DNA of 64,000 bases from Pseudomonas gozinkensis (GTDB lineage: Bacteria > Pseudomonadota > Gammaproteobacteria > Pseudomonadales > Pseudomonadaceae): NCBI RefSeq assembly GCF_014863585.1, contig NZ_CP062253.1, forward strand, positions 5,537,501-5,601,500, in the 5' to 3' direction. The translations under genes and the position numbers were made by a program. Below are positions 28,743 through 38,965 of this stretch, one piece after another; the stretch's first letter is position 1, and the number at the start of each line of letters is the position of its first letter. The notes under the pieces are model-generated. The model did no database searches, had not been told where the DNA came from, and saw nothing but the letters and a program-made list of their open reading frames with translations.

Positions 28743-29599
28743 ACACCGTCAAAACCGTACGTGAACTGCGCGCCGCCGTGGCGCGCGCCCGCAGTGAGGG
28801 CAAGCGCATCGGCTTCGTGCCGACCATGGGCAACCTGCACAGCGGCCACATTGCCCTGATCACCAAGGCCACCCAGCGCGTGGACTTCGTGGTTGCGAGC
28901 ATTTTCGTCAACCCGCTGCAGTTCGGCGCCGGCGAGGACCTCGACAAATACCCGCGCACCCTGGCGGCGGATCAGGAAAAACTGCTGGAAGCCGGATGCG
29001 ACCTGCTGTTCGCTCCGACCGTTGAAGAAATGTACCCCGACGGCATGGCCGGTCAGACCCGGGTCAGCGTGCCGCAACTCTCCGAAGGCCTGTGCGGCGC
29101 CAGCCGTCCGGGGCACTTCGAAGGCGTGGCGACGGTGGTCAGCAAGCTGTTCAACATGGTCCAGCCGGACCTGGCGATCTTCGGCCAGAAAGACTTCCAG
29201 CAACTGGCAGTGATCCGCGCGCTGGTGCACGACCTGAACATGCCGATCCAGATCATCGGCGAGCCGACCGTACGCGCAGCAGACGGTCTGGCGCTGTCGT
29301 CGCGCAACGGTTTCCTCAGTGAAGAACAGCGCACCGTGGCGCCGGTGGTCTATCGCACCCTGAGCAGCATTGCCGAGTCGATCAAGCAAGGTAAACGCGA
29401 CTTCCCTGCCCTGATCCAGGCGCAACGCCAGCAACTGGAAGCCGCCGGGCTGCGTCCGGATTATCTGGAAATCCGCCACGCCCTGACTCTGCGTCCGGCA
29501 ACGGCGCAAGATCGTGATCTGGTGATTCTGGTCGCGGCATTCCTTGGCACCACGCGGTTGATCGACAACCTGCATCTGAATCTCGATACCCCCGCCTGA
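28739..29599 (+). CDS. panC: Pantothenate synthetase
   Basis: 286 residues. PanC ligates pantoate to beta-alanine with ATP. The HIGH-type nucleotide-binding motif ([13 protein letters not shown], about 28-40), [18 protein letters not shown] and the KMSKS-like [10 protein letters not shown] are intact. Translational coupling to panB is likely. panD, which makes beta-alanine and often follows panC, is not present between panC and pgi. Confidence 0.96.
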   Translation: MNTVKTVRELRAAVARARSEGKRIGFVPTMGNLHSGHIALITKATQRVDFVVASIFVNPLQFGAGEDLDKYPRTLAADQEKLLEAGCDLLFAPTVEEMYPDGMAGQTRVSVPQLSEGLCGASRPGHFEGVATVVSKLFNMVQPDLAIFGQKDFQQLAVIRALVHDLNMPIQIIGEPTVRAADGLALSSRNGFLSEEQRTVAPVVYRTLSSIAESIKQGKRDFPALIQAQRQQLEAAGLRPDYLEIRHALTLRPATAQDRDLVILVAAFLGTTRLIDNLHLNLDTPA

Positions 29600-29615
29600 A
29601 CACCGCAACATCAAC

Positions 29616-29645
29616 ATGCGGGAGCGAACCTGTTCGCTCCCGCAT
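29616..29645 (+). terminator. REP-like hairpin serving as panBC terminator
   Basis: The perfect stem ATGCGGGAGCGAAC/GTTCGCTCCCGCAT with a two-base loop lies 16 bp after panC. The core GGGAGCGAAC..GTTCGCTCCC resembles the local REP family; the T tract is weak. Confidence 0.6.
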
Positions 29646-29957
29646 TCGTGTTACATCCCCTTCCAAGTCGTATTGCTGAGCACCTGACCATCGGGCAAAC
29701 TGCCCGACGTTCGACTCCACGCGATAAGCAGGGACTTGCTCGCATTACCCGCCGTCTGTCGGCTCCGACTGTTATCAATGTTAAAAAAGTACCGAAAACA
29801 GGTCAGACAAAGCCAAGACAGATCGCGGCGCTGGGTTTACTGTATTCGCCCTGCGCCAAAGTAATCGTGTCGACGCAGTTGCCCCCTCGCCCAAACATGG
29901 CGGGGAGGTCTTTTCAGAGTTCAAAAGGCCGTTCAAGTAAAAAGGAAAACCGCAGCG
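29646..29957. other. Intergenic region upstream of pgi
   Basis: 312 bp without a supported gene. It contains a perfect inverted repeat TCGGGCA-AAC-TGCCCGA (29691-29707) and an AT-richer stretch near 29770-29790. I see no convincing -35/-10 pair, and a predicted minus-strand ORF here is a shadow of panC. Confidence 0.4.
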
Positions 29958-31622
29958 ATGGCGTACTACCGCACTCCTCATGACGTTACCGCTCTGCCTG
30001 CCTGGCAAGCGTTGAAAGATCACCGCCAAGCCATGCAGGATTTCAGCATGCGCGAAGCCTTCAACGCCGATCCGCAGCGCTTCAATCAGTTCACCCTCAG
30101 CAGCTGCGGACTGTTTCTCGACTATTCGAAGAATCTGATCAACGCCGAGACCCGCAACCTGCTGGTGGGTCTGGCCAATGAAGTCGATCTCAAGGGCGCG
30201 ATCAAGGCGCTGTTCGACGGCGAAATCGTCAACTCTTCCGAAGGCCGCCCGGCGCTGCACACCGCCCTGCGTCGCCCGGTCGGCGACAAGCTGTCGGTCA
30301 ACGGTGTCAACGTGATGCCTGAAGTACACAAGGTGCTGAACCAGATCACCGATCTCGTGGGCCGCATCCACGACGGTCTGTGGCGCGGTTACACCGAGAA
30401 GCCGATCACTGACGTGGTGAACATCGGCATCGGTGGTTCGTTCCTCGGCCCGGAGCTGGTCTCTGAAGCCCTGCTGTCCTACGCCCAGAAAGGCGTGCGT
30501 TGCCATTACCTGGCGAACATCGACGGCAGCGAATTCCACGAACTGACGCAAAAACTGCGCGCCGAGACCACGCTGTTCATCGTTTCGTCGAAATCGTTCA
30601 ACACCCTCGAAACCCTGAAAAACGCCCAGGCCGCCCGCGCCTGGTACCTGGCTCAGGGCGGTTCGGAAGCCGAGCTGTATCGCCATTTCATCGCGGTATC
30701 GAGCAACAACGCGGCAGCCGTGGCCTTCGGTATCCGCGAAGAAAACATCTTCCCGATGTGGGACTGGGTCGGCGGTCGTTACTCGCTGTGGTCGGCCATC
30801 GGTCTGCCAATCGCGCTGGCCATCGGCATGTCCAACTTCAAGGAACTGCTGTCCGGTGCCTACACCATGGACCAGCATTTCCAGAGCGCGCCGTTCGAAC
30901 AGAACATGCCGGTGCTGCTGGCCCTGCTCGGCGTGTGGTACGGCAACTTCTGGGGCGCGCAAAGCCACGCGATCCTGCCGTACGACCACTACCTGCGTAA
31001 CATCACCAAGCACTTGCAACAGCTGGACATGGAATCCAACGGCAAGAGCGTGCGTCAGGACGGCACCGCAGTGTCGACCGACACTGGCCCTGTGATCTGG
31101 GGCGGCGTCGGCTGCAACGGTCAGCACGCTTACCACCAGCTGCTGCACCAAGGCACCCAGCTGATCCCGGCCGACTTCATCGTGCCGATCGTCAGCTTCA
31201 ACCCGGTCTCCGACCACCACCAGTGGCTGTACGCCAACTGCCTGTCGCAGAGTCAGGCGCTGATGCTCGGCAAGACCCTGCCGGAAGCCGAAGCGGAACT
31301 GCGCGATAAAGGCATGAGCGAAGACCAGGTGCAGAAACTCGCACCGCACAAGGTGATCCCGGGCAACCGTCCGAGCAACACCATCGTGGTCGAGCGCATC
31401 AGCCCGCGTCGTCTCGGCGCACTGGTGGCGATGTACGAACACAAAGTCTTCGTGCAAAGCGTGGTCTGGGGCATCAACGCCTTCGACCAGTGGGGCGTGG
31501 AGCTGGGCAAGGAACTGGGCAAGGGCGTCTACAACCGCCTGGTCGGCAGCGAAGAAACCGCCGCTGAAGACCCGTCCACCCAAGGCCTGATCAACTACTT
31601 CCGTGGCCGTCACCGCGGTTGA
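29958..31622 (+). CDS. pgi: Glucose-6-phosphate isomerase
   Basis: 554 residues. It interconverts glucose-6-phosphate and fructose-6-phosphate; in Pseudomonas, which lacks phosphofructokinase, it mainly serves gluconeogenesis, exopolysaccharide synthesis and Entner-Doudoroff cycling. Signatures [20 protein letters not shown] and the C-terminal [14 protein letters not shown] are intact. AAAGGAAA precedes the ATG. It is flanked by a REPIN downstream. Confidence 0.97.
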   Translation: MAYYRTPHDVTALPAWQALKDHRQAMQDFSMREAFNADPQRFNQFTLSSCGLFLDYSKNLINAETRNLLVGLANEVDLKGAIKALFDGEIVNSSEGRPALHTALRRPVGDKLSVNGVNVMPEVHKVLNQITDLVGRIHDGLWRGYTEKPITDVVNIGIGGSFLGPELVSEALLSYAQKGVRCHYLANIDGSEFHELTQKLRAETTLFIVSSKSFNTLETLKNAQAARAWYLAQGGSEAELYRHFIAVSSNNAAAVAFGIREENIFPMWDWVGGRYSLWSAIGLPIALAIGMSNFKELLSGAYTMDQHFQSAPFEQNMPVLLALLGVWYGNFWGAQSHAILPYDHYLRNITKHLQQLDMESNGKSVRQDGTAVSTDTGPVIWGGVGCNGQHAYHQLLHQGTQLIPADFIVPIVSFNPVSDHHQWLYANCLSQSQALMLGKTLPEAEAELRDKGMSEDQVQKLAPHKVIPGNRPSNTIVVERISPRRLGALVAMYEHKVFVQSVVWGINAFDQWGVELGKELGKGVYNRLVGSEETAAEDPSTQGLINYFRGRHRG

Positions 31623-31643
31623 TCTGATCACGCTGTAGTAATC

Positions 31644-31735
31644 CTGTGGGAGCGAGCTTGCTCGCGATTTCGGTTATTCATTCAACATCAAGGTTGACTG
31701 AAACTCCGCCATCGCGAGCAAGCTCGCTCCCACAG
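31644..31735. repeat. REPIN between pgi and acs
   Basis: Arms CTGTGGGAGCGAGCTTGCTC.. (31644-31668) and the complement (31711-31735) are perfect 25-base matches around a 42-bp centre that differs from the other copies. Confidence 0.9.
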
Positions 31736-31814
31736 TTGTTTTGCGCGTGACTTGAACCTGTTGACCTCTCGGCGCATCTTTATCCTTGTCGCACAACAAG
31801 AATAAGGAACCGTC

Positions 31815-33752
31815 ATGTTCGATATCAGCACGTTCCCCAAAGCCGATGCCGTCCGCCGGGCTGCACAGTTGAGTCAGGACGACTACCAGCGCCTGTACCG
31901 CGAATCCATTGAACACCCCAGCACCTTCTGGGCCGAACAGGCCACTCGCTTCCTCGACTGGAGCACGCCGTGGCAGACCGTCCAGCGCTATGACCTGAAG
32001 ACCGGCGAAGCCGCCTGGTTTGCCGGTGGCAAGCTGAACGTCAGCTACAACTGCATCGACCGCCATCTGCAAAAGCGCGGCGATCAGACCGCCATCCTCT
32101 GGGAAGGCGACGACCCTGCCGAATCGACGCAAATCACCTACAGCAAACTCCATCACCACGTCTGCCGCCTGGCCAACGTGCTGAAAAGCCGTGGCGTGAA
32201 AAAAGGCGACCGGGTGTGCATCTACATGCCGATGATCCCCGAAGCCGCTTACGCCATGCTCGCCTGCGCGCGGATCGGCGCGATTCACTCGGTGGTGTTT
32301 GGCGGTTTCTCTCCGGACTCCCTGCGCGACCGTATTCTCGACGCCGACTGCCGCACCGTGATCACCGCCGACGAAGGCGTGCGCGGTGGCAAGTTCGTGC
32401 CGCTGAAACAGAACGTCGACAAGGCCCTGCAGAGTTGCCCGAATGTCAGCACCGTCGTGGTGGTCGAGCGTACCCAGAACAAGGTCGACTGGGTCGAAGG
32501 CCGCGACCTCTGGTATCACCAGGCCGTGCGCGACGTCAGCGACGATTGCCCGCCGGAACCAATGGACGCCGAAGACCCGCTGTTCATCCTCTACACCTCC
32601 GGCAGCACCGGCAAACCCAAGGGCGTGTTGCACACCACCGGCGGTTACCTGCTGCAAGCGGCCATGACTTTCAAGTACGTGCTCGATTACCGCGACGGCG
32701 AGGTGTTCTGGTGCACCGCCGACGTCGGCTGGGTTACCGGCCACAGCTACATCGTCTACGGCCCGCTGGCCAACGGCGCGACCACACTGATCTTCGAAGG
32801 CGTGCCGAGCTATCCGAGCACTTCGCGGTTCTGGCAGGTGATCGACAAACACAAGGTCAACATTTTCTACACCGCGCCGACCGCCCTGCGCGCGTTGATG
32901 CGCGAAGGTGCCGGGCCTTTGCAGGAAACGTCGCGCGAAAGCCTCAGATTGCTCGGCAGTGTCGGTGAGCCGATTAACCCGGAAGCGTGGGAATGGTATT
33001 TCAACGTCGTAGGCGAACAACGTTGCCCGATTGTCGATACGTGGTGGCAGACCGAAACCGGCGGCATCATGCTCAGCCCGCTGGTCAGCGCCCAACGGAT
33101 CAAACCGGGCTGCGCCACACAGCCGATGTTCGGCGTGCAACCGGTGCTGCTCGATGAGCACGGCAAGGAAATCAAAGGCGCCGGCAGTGGCGTGCTGGCG
33201 ATCAAGTCGAGCTGGCCGGCGCAGATCCGCAGCGTCTACGGCGATCCGCAGCGCATGGTCGACACCTACTTCAAGCCCTACCCCGGTTACTACTTCACCG
33301 GCGACGGCGCCCGCCGTGACGAAGATGGCGACTACTGGATCACCGGGCGCATCGATGACGTGATCAATGTCTCCGGCCATCGCATCGGCACCGCCGAGGT
33401 GGAGAGTGCGCTGGTGCTGCACGACAGCATCGCCGAAGCCGCCGTGGTCGGTTATCCCCACGACGTCAAAGGTCAGGGGATTTATGCGTTCGTCACACCG
33501 ATGAACGGCACCGAGCCCAACGACGAGCTGAAAAAGGAACTGCTGGCCCACGTCAGCAAGGAAATCGGCAGCTTCGCCAAACCGGACCTGATCCAGTGGG
33601 CCCCGGCCCTGCCGAAGACCCGCTCGGGCAAGATCATGCGGCGAATCCTGCGCAAGATCGCCTGCAACGAACTCGACAGCCTTGGCGACACCTCAACGCT
33701 GGCGGATCCGAGTGTGGTGCAGGGCTTGATCGATAAACGCTTGAACCAGTAA
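31815..33752 (+). CDS. acs: Acetyl-CoA synthetase
   Basis: 645 residues. It activates acetate via acetyl-AMP. The AMP-binding P-loop [18 protein letters not shown] (about 260-277), WWQTETGG and the C-terminal catalytic, acetylatable lysine in [11 protein letters not shown] (about 600-610) are intact. A good Shine-Dalgarno (AAGGAAC) precedes the ATG. It is monocistronic, between two REPINs. Position next to pgi matches the second acetyl-CoA synthetase gene of P. aeruginosa. Confidence 0.96.
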   Translation: MFDISTFPKADAVRRAAQLSQDDYQRLYRESIEHPSTFWAEQATRFLDWSTPWQTVQRYDLKTGEAAWFAGGKLNVSYNCIDRHLQKRGDQTAILWEGDDPAESTQITYSKLHHHVCRLANVLKSRGVKKGDRVCIYMPMIPEAAYAMLACARIGAIHSVVFGGFSPDSLRDRILDADCRTVITADEGVRGGKFVPLKQNVDKALQSCPNVSTVVVVERTQNKVDWVEGRDLWYHQAVRDVSDDCPPEPMDAEDPLFILYTSGSTGKPKGVLHTTGGYLLQAAMTFKYVLDYRDGEVFWCTADVGWVTGHSYIVYGPLANGATTLIFEGVPSYPSTSRFWQVIDKHKVNIFYTAPTALRALMREGAGPLQETSRESLRLLGSVGEPINPEAWEWYFNVVGEQRCPIVDTWWQTETGGIMLSPLVSAQRIKPGCATQPMFGVQPVLLDEHGKEIKGAGSGVLAIKSSWPAQIRSVYGDPQRMVDTYFKPYPGYYFTGDGARRDEDGDYWITGRIDDVINVSGHRIGTAEVESALVLHDSIAEAAVVGYPHDVKGQGIYAFVTPMNGTEPNDELKKELLAHVSKEIGSFAKPDLIQWAPALPKTRSGKIMRRILRKIACNELDSLGDTSTLADPSVVQGLIDKRLNQ

Positions 33753-33763
33753 GGGTACAAAAG

Positions 33764-33829
33764 CATCGCGAGCAGGCTCGCTCCCCCAGGGACTCATGAT
33801 CGTCTTTGGGAGCGAGCCTGCTCGCGATG
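33764..33829. repeat. Variant REPIN after acs, arms in reversed orientation
   Basis: Arms CATCGCGAGCAGGCTCGCTC.. (33764-33785) and the complement (33808-33829) pair perfectly over 22 bases. The sequence has AGGCTCGC instead of AAGCTCGC, the orientation is opposite to that at 27569, and the spacer is only 22 bp, so this is a distinct sub-type. Confidence 0.88.
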
Positions 33830-33897
33830 GGAACCCCTCGATTGCCTGGCAAACTGCTAAACTCCCGCGCCCCGATTCCCTCCAGCAAGGCGCCCGC

Positions 33898-34914
33898 ATG
33901 TCTTCCTTGAACCTGGCGCTGCGCGCCGCCCTCGATCAACGCCAGGATCTGCTCGCCGAGCTGCACCGCCAGGGCACCGACTGCTATCGGCTGTTCCACG
34001 GCAGCCAGGAAGGTGCCGGCGGCCTGACCATCGACCGCTACGGCCCGCAATTGATGGTGCAGAGCTTTCACCAGACGCTGACGCGCGAAGACCTGCTGCA
34101 ACTGCACGCCATGATCAACCAGACCCTGGGGCTGGAAACACTGCTGGTCTACAACGACCGCTCCCGTGGCAACTCGCGAATCGACCGTGAAGACAGCGTC
34201 TACCGCGCCGACGACGCGGCACTGGCCGATCTGGTCGGCCACGAATGGGGCCTGAATTATCGTGTGCGTGGACGCCACGCCGGGCAGGATCCGCTGCTGT
34301 TCCTCGACCTGCGCAACACCCGTGGCTGGGTCAAGGATCACGCCAAGGGCAAAAGCGTACTCAACCTGTTTGCCTACACCTGCGGCGTTGGTCTTAGTGC
34401 AGCGGCCGGCGGTGCGCGCGAAGTGTGCAACCTGGATTTCGCCGAGGGCAATCTGGCGGTGGGGCGCGAGAACGGTTTGCTCAACCCGCAACTGCCGACC
34501 ATGGAGTTCATCCAGTCCGACTATTTCCCGGCGATCCGCCAACTGGCCGGCCTGCCGATCAGCCAGCGTCGCGGGCAGAAACTGCCGAGCTATCAGCGCC
34601 TCGAACAGCGTCAGTACGATCTGGTGCTGCTCGACCCACCCGCGTGGGCCAAGAGTGCGTTCGGCACCGTCGACCTGTTGCGCGATTATCAGAGCCTGCT
34701 CAAGCCGGCCCTGCTGACCACCGCCGAGAATGGCGTGCTGATCTGCTGCAACAATCTGGCGAAAGTCAGCATGGATGACTGGCGCGAACAGGTGCTGCGC
34801 TGCGCCGAAAAAGCCGGGCGGCCGGTGCGTGAATGGAGCGTGATGACGCCAGGTGCCGACTTCCCTTCGCGGGATCAACAACCGCCGTTGAAGACACTGA
34901 TTCTGCAGCTCTGA
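33898..34914 (+). CDS. Class I SAM-dependent rRNA methyltransferase (RlmI/RlmL-like)
   Basis: 338 residues from the ATG at 33898 (AAGG upstream). The fold is the PF10672-type Rossmann methyltransferase: SAM-binding VLNLFAYTCGVGLSAAAGGA (about 155-174) and motif IV DPPAWAKSAFG (about 245-255). An N-terminal region (residues 40-130) resembles that of RlmI, but no PUA domain is recognisable. The likely activity is a 5-methylcytosine or guanine methylation of 23S rRNA; the exact target is not assignable. Confidence 0.85.
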   Translation: MSSLNLALRAALDQRQDLLAELHRQGTDCYRLFHGSQEGAGGLTIDRYGPQLMVQSFHQTLTREDLLQLHAMINQTLGLETLLVYNDRSRGNSRIDREDSVYRADDAALADLVGHEWGLNYRVRGRHAGQDPLLFLDLRNTRGWVKDHAKGKSVLNLFAYTCGVGLSAAAGGAREVCNLDFAEGNLAVGRENGLLNPQLPTMEFIQSDYFPAIRQLAGLPISQRRGQKLPSYQRLEQRQYDLVLLDPPAWAKSAFGTVDLLRDYQSLLKPALLTTAENGVLICCNNLAKVSMDDWREQVLRCAEKAGRPVREWSVMTPGADFPSRDQQPPLKTLILQL

Positions 34915-34927
34915 TCTTTACCCCAGC

Positions 34928-34950
34928 AGGAGCAGCCTTCGGAGGCTCCT
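34928..34950 (+). repeat. Small hairpin repeat of a second type, possible terminator
   Basis: AGGAGC...GCTCCT around the centre AGCCTTCGGA. It resembles the short 'GTAGGAGC..GCTCCTAC' repeats common in fluorescent pseudomonads and lies 14 bp past the methyltransferase stop. Confidence 0.55.
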
Positions 34951-35047
34951 ACAGAAATTGCAGACAAATCTGAACAATCCTGTCTCGCGCGATGTACTTC
35001 GGAACCGGAATCGCGTGCCATACTCCAAGGCACTCCGATTCAGACAG

Positions 35048-37999
35048 ATGAAGCCACACATGCCCAAAGGATTGATTCGCGCGATTGGCGCCCTGCTGAC
35101 TGCTCTGGCCCTCTACAGCCTGTTGGGGTTCCTGATTCTGCCGGGCATTGCGCTCAGGGTGGCCAACCAGCAACTGGCCAATTACGCCACGGTGCCGGCG
35201 CACATTCAGCGCATCGAGCTCAACCCGTTCAGCCTTGAACTCACACTGTGGGGCCTGGTGATCGGCGAGCCGGGCAAGGAACAAGTCGGCTTCGAACGTC
35301 TGTACGCCAACCTGCAGCTCGACAGCCTGTGGACCAAAGCCCTGCATCTGTCCGACATCGAACTGGAAAAATCCAAAACCGAGATCCTGTTCGCCAAGGA
35401 CGGCCAGCTCAATCTTCTCGGTCTGTTCAAGCTCCCCGCCAGCGAGCCAACCCCGGCCGACCCCGACGCCAAACCGTTTCCGCTGCGCATCGACCGGATC
35501 CAGCTGGCCGGCGGCAACCTGCATTTCGTGGATGCGCGTCCCAGCGAGCCGATCGAATTCGTTTACGACAAGCTTGATTTCGAACTGAAAAACCTCAGCA
35601 CCCTGCCCGATGACAACGCCGACATGACCCTGGTTGCCATCGGCCCGGCCGGCGGGCAGATCGACTGGACCGGAAATTTCAGCCTGATTCCGATCGCCTC
35701 CGAAGGGAAACTGAAAATCACCGACGGCAAGATGAAAGTCTGGTGGCCGTATGTACGTGACGCTGTGCCGCTGGATCTGGAAAGTGGCGCGTTCAACCTG
35801 AGCACCGACTACAAGCTCAACCTGTCCAAGGAAACCGAACTGCTGTTGAGCAATGTCGACCTCAGCATCGCCCCTTTCGCCATCAAGGCCCCTGACGGAC
35901 GTCCGCTGGCGAAACTCGAGCGTCTCGACGTCAGCGATACCACCGTGGACCTGGCCAAACAGCAAGTGTTGGTCGGCAAGATCCGCAGCCAGAAGCTGGA
36001 AACCTGGGCAGCGCTGGAAGCGGACGGACAGCTGGACTGGCAAAAACTGTTCGCCAGCCAGCCATCGAAACCTGCCGCCAAAGCTGCAGCGGAACCAAAA
36101 AACACTCCGGCCGCCGCCGACTCGCCGAAACCCGAGCCGACCGCGCCGAGCAAGCCGTGGCAAGTGCTGCTCAAGGACGTGCAACTGCGTGACTATAAAG
36201 TGCATCTGGCCGACCGCTCGGCGAAGCCGGAAGTCACTCTGGACGTCACCCCGCTGAACGTCGATCTGCAAAATTTCGACAGTCTCAACGGCTCGCCTTT
36301 CAACCTCAGGCTCGATACCGGCCTGGGCAAGCAAGGCAAGATCAGCGCCGACGGCGTGGTCAACCTGGCCCCGGTCACCGCGCAACTCAACGTGAAAACC
36401 CAGGACATTGACCTGCGGGTCGCGCAGTCCTACATCAACCCGTTCATTCGCCTCGAGCTGCGCAGCGGCATGCTCGGCAGCGACCTGAAAGTGAACCTGA
36501 AAAGCACCGACCCGCTCGCCCTCAGCGTCACCGGTCGCGCTCAGATCGATCAGTTGCACACCCTCGACACCCTGAAAACCCGCGACTTCCTCAAGTGGCA
36601 GCAAGTGGTGGTCGAAGGCCTGAACTATCAGCACGGCGACAGCCTGTCGATCGACAAGGTCAACCTGTTCCAGCCGTACGCTCGGTTCATGATCAACGAT
36701 GACCGCACCACCAACATCGACGACCTGTTGATCCCGCAACCGGCCGATTCCGGGGCGAAGACCGCCGCGGCGAAACCGGCGAGCAATGACAAACCGCTGG
36801 GCATTCACATCGGCGGCATCGCGATCAACGACGGTTCGGCCAACTTCGCCGACTTCAGCCTGACCCCCAACTTCGCCACCGCGATTCAACAGCTCAACGG
36901 CCAGATCGGCACCATCGACAGCCGTCAAGCGAAGCCCGCCAGCGTGGACGTCAAGGGCAAGGTGGACCGCTATGCGCCGGTGACCATCAAAGGCGCGGTC
37001 AACCCGTTCGACCCGATGGCCAGCCTCGACATCGCCACCAGTTTCAAACGGGTCGAGCTGACCACCCTGACGCCCTACTCCGGCAAGTTCGCCGGCTACC
37101 GGATCCGCAAGGGCCGGCTCAACCTCGACCTCCATTACCTGATCACCAAAGGCCAGCTCAAGGCCGAGAACAAAGTCGTGGTCGAGCAGCTGCAACTGGG
37201 TGAGAAAGTCGACAGCCCGGATGCCGTGAGCCTGCCGCTGAAACTGGCGATCGCCCTGCTCAAGGATGTCGACGGCAAGATTTCCATCGAGCTGCCGGTG
37301 ACGGGCGATCTGAACAACCCGCAATTCAGCGTGATGCCGATTGTCTGGCAAACCCTGCGCAACCTGATCGTCAAGGCCGCCGCCGCACCCTTCAAGCTGA
37401 TTGGCGGTCTGGTCAGCGGTGGCGGCTCGGAAGACCTCGGCACCGTGTCCTTCGCACCGGGTTCCAGCGACCTGAGTAAAGACGCCGAAGCCGCGCTGGT
37501 GAAACTGTCGCAAGCGCTGAAGGAGCGTCCGGCCCTGCGCCTGGAAATCGAAGGCACCGCTGCAAAAAGCAGTGACGGCCCGTTGCTCGCCGAACAGCGT
37601 CTGGAGCGCGAATACCAGTACAACTACTACAAGATGCTCCAGCGCCGAGGCGACAAGGTACCGGCTCAGGCCTCGCTGATCGAAGTGCCGGAAGGTGAAA
37701 AAGGTCCGCTGCTCGAAGGCATCTACCGCACACGTCTGAAAACCCAGCCACCGGCCGAATGGAAGGACCTGGGCAAGGAAGAACGCACGGCGAAAATGCG
37801 TGCCGACGTGATCAAGTTCTGGAGTTCCAGCGACGTGCTGCTGCGCCAGCTCGGCCAGGATCGCGCCAGCAGCATCAAGGACTATCTGGTGGACAAGGCC
37901 CAACTGGCCGACGATCGCGTGTACTTCATCGACGCCAATCTCGGCGAAGCGGAGAGCGACGGCCGGGTGGTGACGCAACTGCATCTGGATGCCGAGTGA
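35048..37999 (+). CDS. DUF748 AsmA-like envelope protein
   Basis: 983 residues from the ATG at 35048 (an ATG at 35060 is also possible). One N-terminal transmembrane helix (about 12-35) anchors a large periplasmic part of beta-rich AsmA/DUF748 repeats, with Ala/Pro-rich linkers near 340-380 and 575-585. The last 200 residues begin with a FAPGSSDLSKDAEAAL motif reminiscent of OmpA-like peptidoglycan-binding domains. AsmA-like proteins bridge inner and outer membranes for lipid transport; a role here is inferred. The stop overlaps the next gene (TGATG). Confidence 0.88.
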   Translation: MKPHMPKGLIRAIGALLTALALYSLLGFLILPGIALRVANQQLANYATVPAHIQRIELNPFSLELTLWGLVIGEPGKEQVGFERLYANLQLDSLWTKALHLSDIELEKSKTEILFAKDGQLNLLGLFKLPASEPTPADPDAKPFPLRIDRIQLAGGNLHFVDARPSEPIEFVYDKLDFELKNLSTLPDDNADMTLVAIGPAGGQIDWTGNFSLIPIASEGKLKITDGKMKVWWPYVRDAVPLDLESGAFNLSTDYKLNLSKETELLLSNVDLSIAPFAIKAPDGRPLAKLERLDVSDTTVDLAKQQVLVGKIRSQKLETWAALEADGQLDWQKLFASQPSKPAAKAAAEPKNTPAAADSPKPEPTAPSKPWQVLLKDVQLRDYKVHLADRSAKPEVTLDVTPLNVDLQNFDSLNGSPFNLRLDTGLGKQGKISADGVVNLAPVTAQLNVKTQDIDLRVAQSYINPFIRLELRSGMLGSDLKVNLKSTDPLALSVTGRAQIDQLHTLDTLKTRDFLKWQQVVVEGLNYQHGDSLSIDKVNLFQPYARFMINDDRTTNIDDLLIPQPADSGAKTAAAKPASNDKPLGIHIGGIAINDGSANFADFSLTPNFATAIQQLNGQIGTIDSRQAKPASVDVKGKVDRYAPVTIKGAVNPFDPMASLDIATSFKRVELTTLTPYSGKFAGYRIRKGRLNLDLHYLITKGQLKAENKVVVEQLQLGEKVDSPDAVSLPLKLAIALLKDVDGKISIELPVTGDLNNPQFSVMPIVWQTLRNLIVKAAAAPFKLIGGLVSGGGSEDLGTVSFAPGSSDLSKDAEAALVKLSQALKERPALRLEIEGTAAKSSDGPLLAEQRLEREYQYNYYKMLQRRGDKVPAQASLIEVPEGEKGPLLEGIYRTRLKTQPPAEWKDLGKEERTAKMRADVIKFWSSSDVLLRQLGQDRASSIKDYLVDKAQLADDRVYFIDANLGEAESDGRVVTQLHLDAE

Positions 38000-38295
38000 T
38001 GAACAGCCAATGGCTCACCGCAGTGGGGCTGGCATTGATCGCAAGCCACGCTGCGGCGTCCGATACCTTGCGCTGCGGTAGCCAACTGGTGAGCCTCGGC
38101 GACCGTGCCAGCGAGGTACTGCAAAAATGCGGTGAGCCGGTCAGTCGCGATCTGCTCGGTTACAAACGAAGCGCCAACCGTCGCGAAGAGTTTCAGGTCG
38201 AAGAGTGGACCTACGGCCCGAGCAACGGCATGTATCAATACCTGCGCTTTGAAGGCAATCGCCTGAGACAGATCGACAGCAAGCGCGGCAACTGA
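37999..38295 (+). CDS. DUF2845 small exported protein
   Basis: 98 residues. The signal peptide spans residues 1-20 (ALIASHAAA). The mature part has two cysteines (LRCGSQLVSLGD, VLQKCGEPV) likely to form a disulfide, then VEEWTYGPSNGMYQYLRFEGNRL, diagnostic of DUF2845. The ATG overlaps the DUF748 stop by one base, so co-translation is expected and a shared envelope role is plausible. Confidence 0.88.
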   Translation: MNSQWLTAVGLALIASHAAASDTLRCGSQLVSLGDRASEVLQKCGEPVSRDLLGYKRSANRREEFQVEEWTYGPSNGMYQYLRFEGNRLRQIDSKRGN

Positions 38296-38326
38296 CCTCC
38301 CCGCGTTTCCCTACCCCTGAATAGAA

Positions 38327-38380
38327 CAGGCCCCGACACACATGTGCCAGGGCCTGTAATGGCCACATTCCGTGTGGCCG
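38327..38380. terminator. Two consecutive hairpins between DUF2845 and BON genes
   Basis: CAGGCCC/GGGCCTG (38327-38356) and GGCCACA/TGTGGCC (38361-38380) lie between convergent genes. No long T tract follows, so they may terminate either side or be structural. Confidence 0.45.
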
Positions 38381-38463
38381 TTCGCATGAACTCCAAAGTG
38401 CGGCAGACGTATTGCTCGGCCCGCCTGTCGCGCCTTCTCCCGGTCCAGGCGAGAAGTCTTGCC

Positions 38464-38820
38464 TTACTCGGCTTTCAGACCGTCAGCGGAAACCGCTTTG
38501 ACGCCTTTGATTTTCTTGGTGATGTTCACGGCGGTGGTTTTCTGAGCCTCGGTGACTGCAACAGTGGAGGACAGGGAAACAACACCTTTGTTGGTTTCGA
38601 CTTTGATATCAGTGCCTGGGATGCCTTTCTCGGTCACCAGGTCACTTTTGACTTTGGTAGTGATCCAGGTATCGGAAGTAGCTTCTTTCGCCTTGGTGAC
38701 TTCACCGGCAGCCAGAGTCATTGGCGCCTGGGTAGCCTGGGTCGATTGAGCGAATGCGCCGGTGGCCATGGTCAGGGTCAGCGCGGTAGCAGCAGCGGCA
38801 GTGATAGCGAACTTCTTCAT
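38464..38820 (-). CDS. BON-domain periplasmic protein
   Basis: 118 residues. The signal peptide (1-24, ending AFA-Q) is followed by a short linker and one BON domain (about 48-116: DTWITTKVKSDL, GVVSLSSTV, GVKAVSADGLK). BON domains bind phospholipid or peptidoglycan, as in OsmY and DolP; this protein has one domain, half of OsmY. It appears to have its own sigma-54 promoter. Confidence 0.88.
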   Translation of the reverse strand: MKKFAITAAAATALTLTMATGAFAQSTQATQAPMTLAAGEVTKAKEATSDTWITTKVKSDLVTEKGIPGTDIKVETNKGVVSLSSTVAVTEAQKTTAVNITKKIKGVKAVSADGLKAE

Positions 38821-38885
38821 ACGAGTAACTCCTGTTTTTCTGGAAAGTCTGCTGCTTGTCTTGTCAGCAGGGTTACTGGAGATAT

Positions 38886-38901
38886 TGCGAACGCTGTGCC
38901 A
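38886..38901 (-). promoter_or_regulatory. Sigma-54-type promoter upstream of the BON-domain gene
   Basis: Minus-strand TGGCACAGCGTTCGCA keeps the -24 GG and -12 GC with correct spacing, differing from TGGCAC-N5-TTGCA at one base. It predicts a start near 38875 and a 55-nt leader. Confidence 0.7.
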
Positions 38902-38965
38902 ACTTTGAAACTGGAAATAAAGCCATATAAATCAATAAGTTATAAAAATAATGATTTCTCGGAAT

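Noticed and set aside
29691..29707. Inverted repeat TCGGGCA-AAC-TGCCCGA as a HexR operator for pgi
   Set aside because: The sequence does not match the HexR consensus (TTGTAGT-N-ACTACAA type), and no other evidence links it to a known regulator.
29781..31631. Long minus-strand ORF opposite pgi
   Set aside because: Antisense shadow; pgi signatures are intact on the plus strand.
34949..37984. Very long minus-strand open frame (about 1,000 codons) opposite the DUF748 gene
   Set aside because: A shadow of a high-GC coding strand. The translated product is rich in His, Arg, Gln and Val with no family signature, while the plus strand encodes a clear protein.
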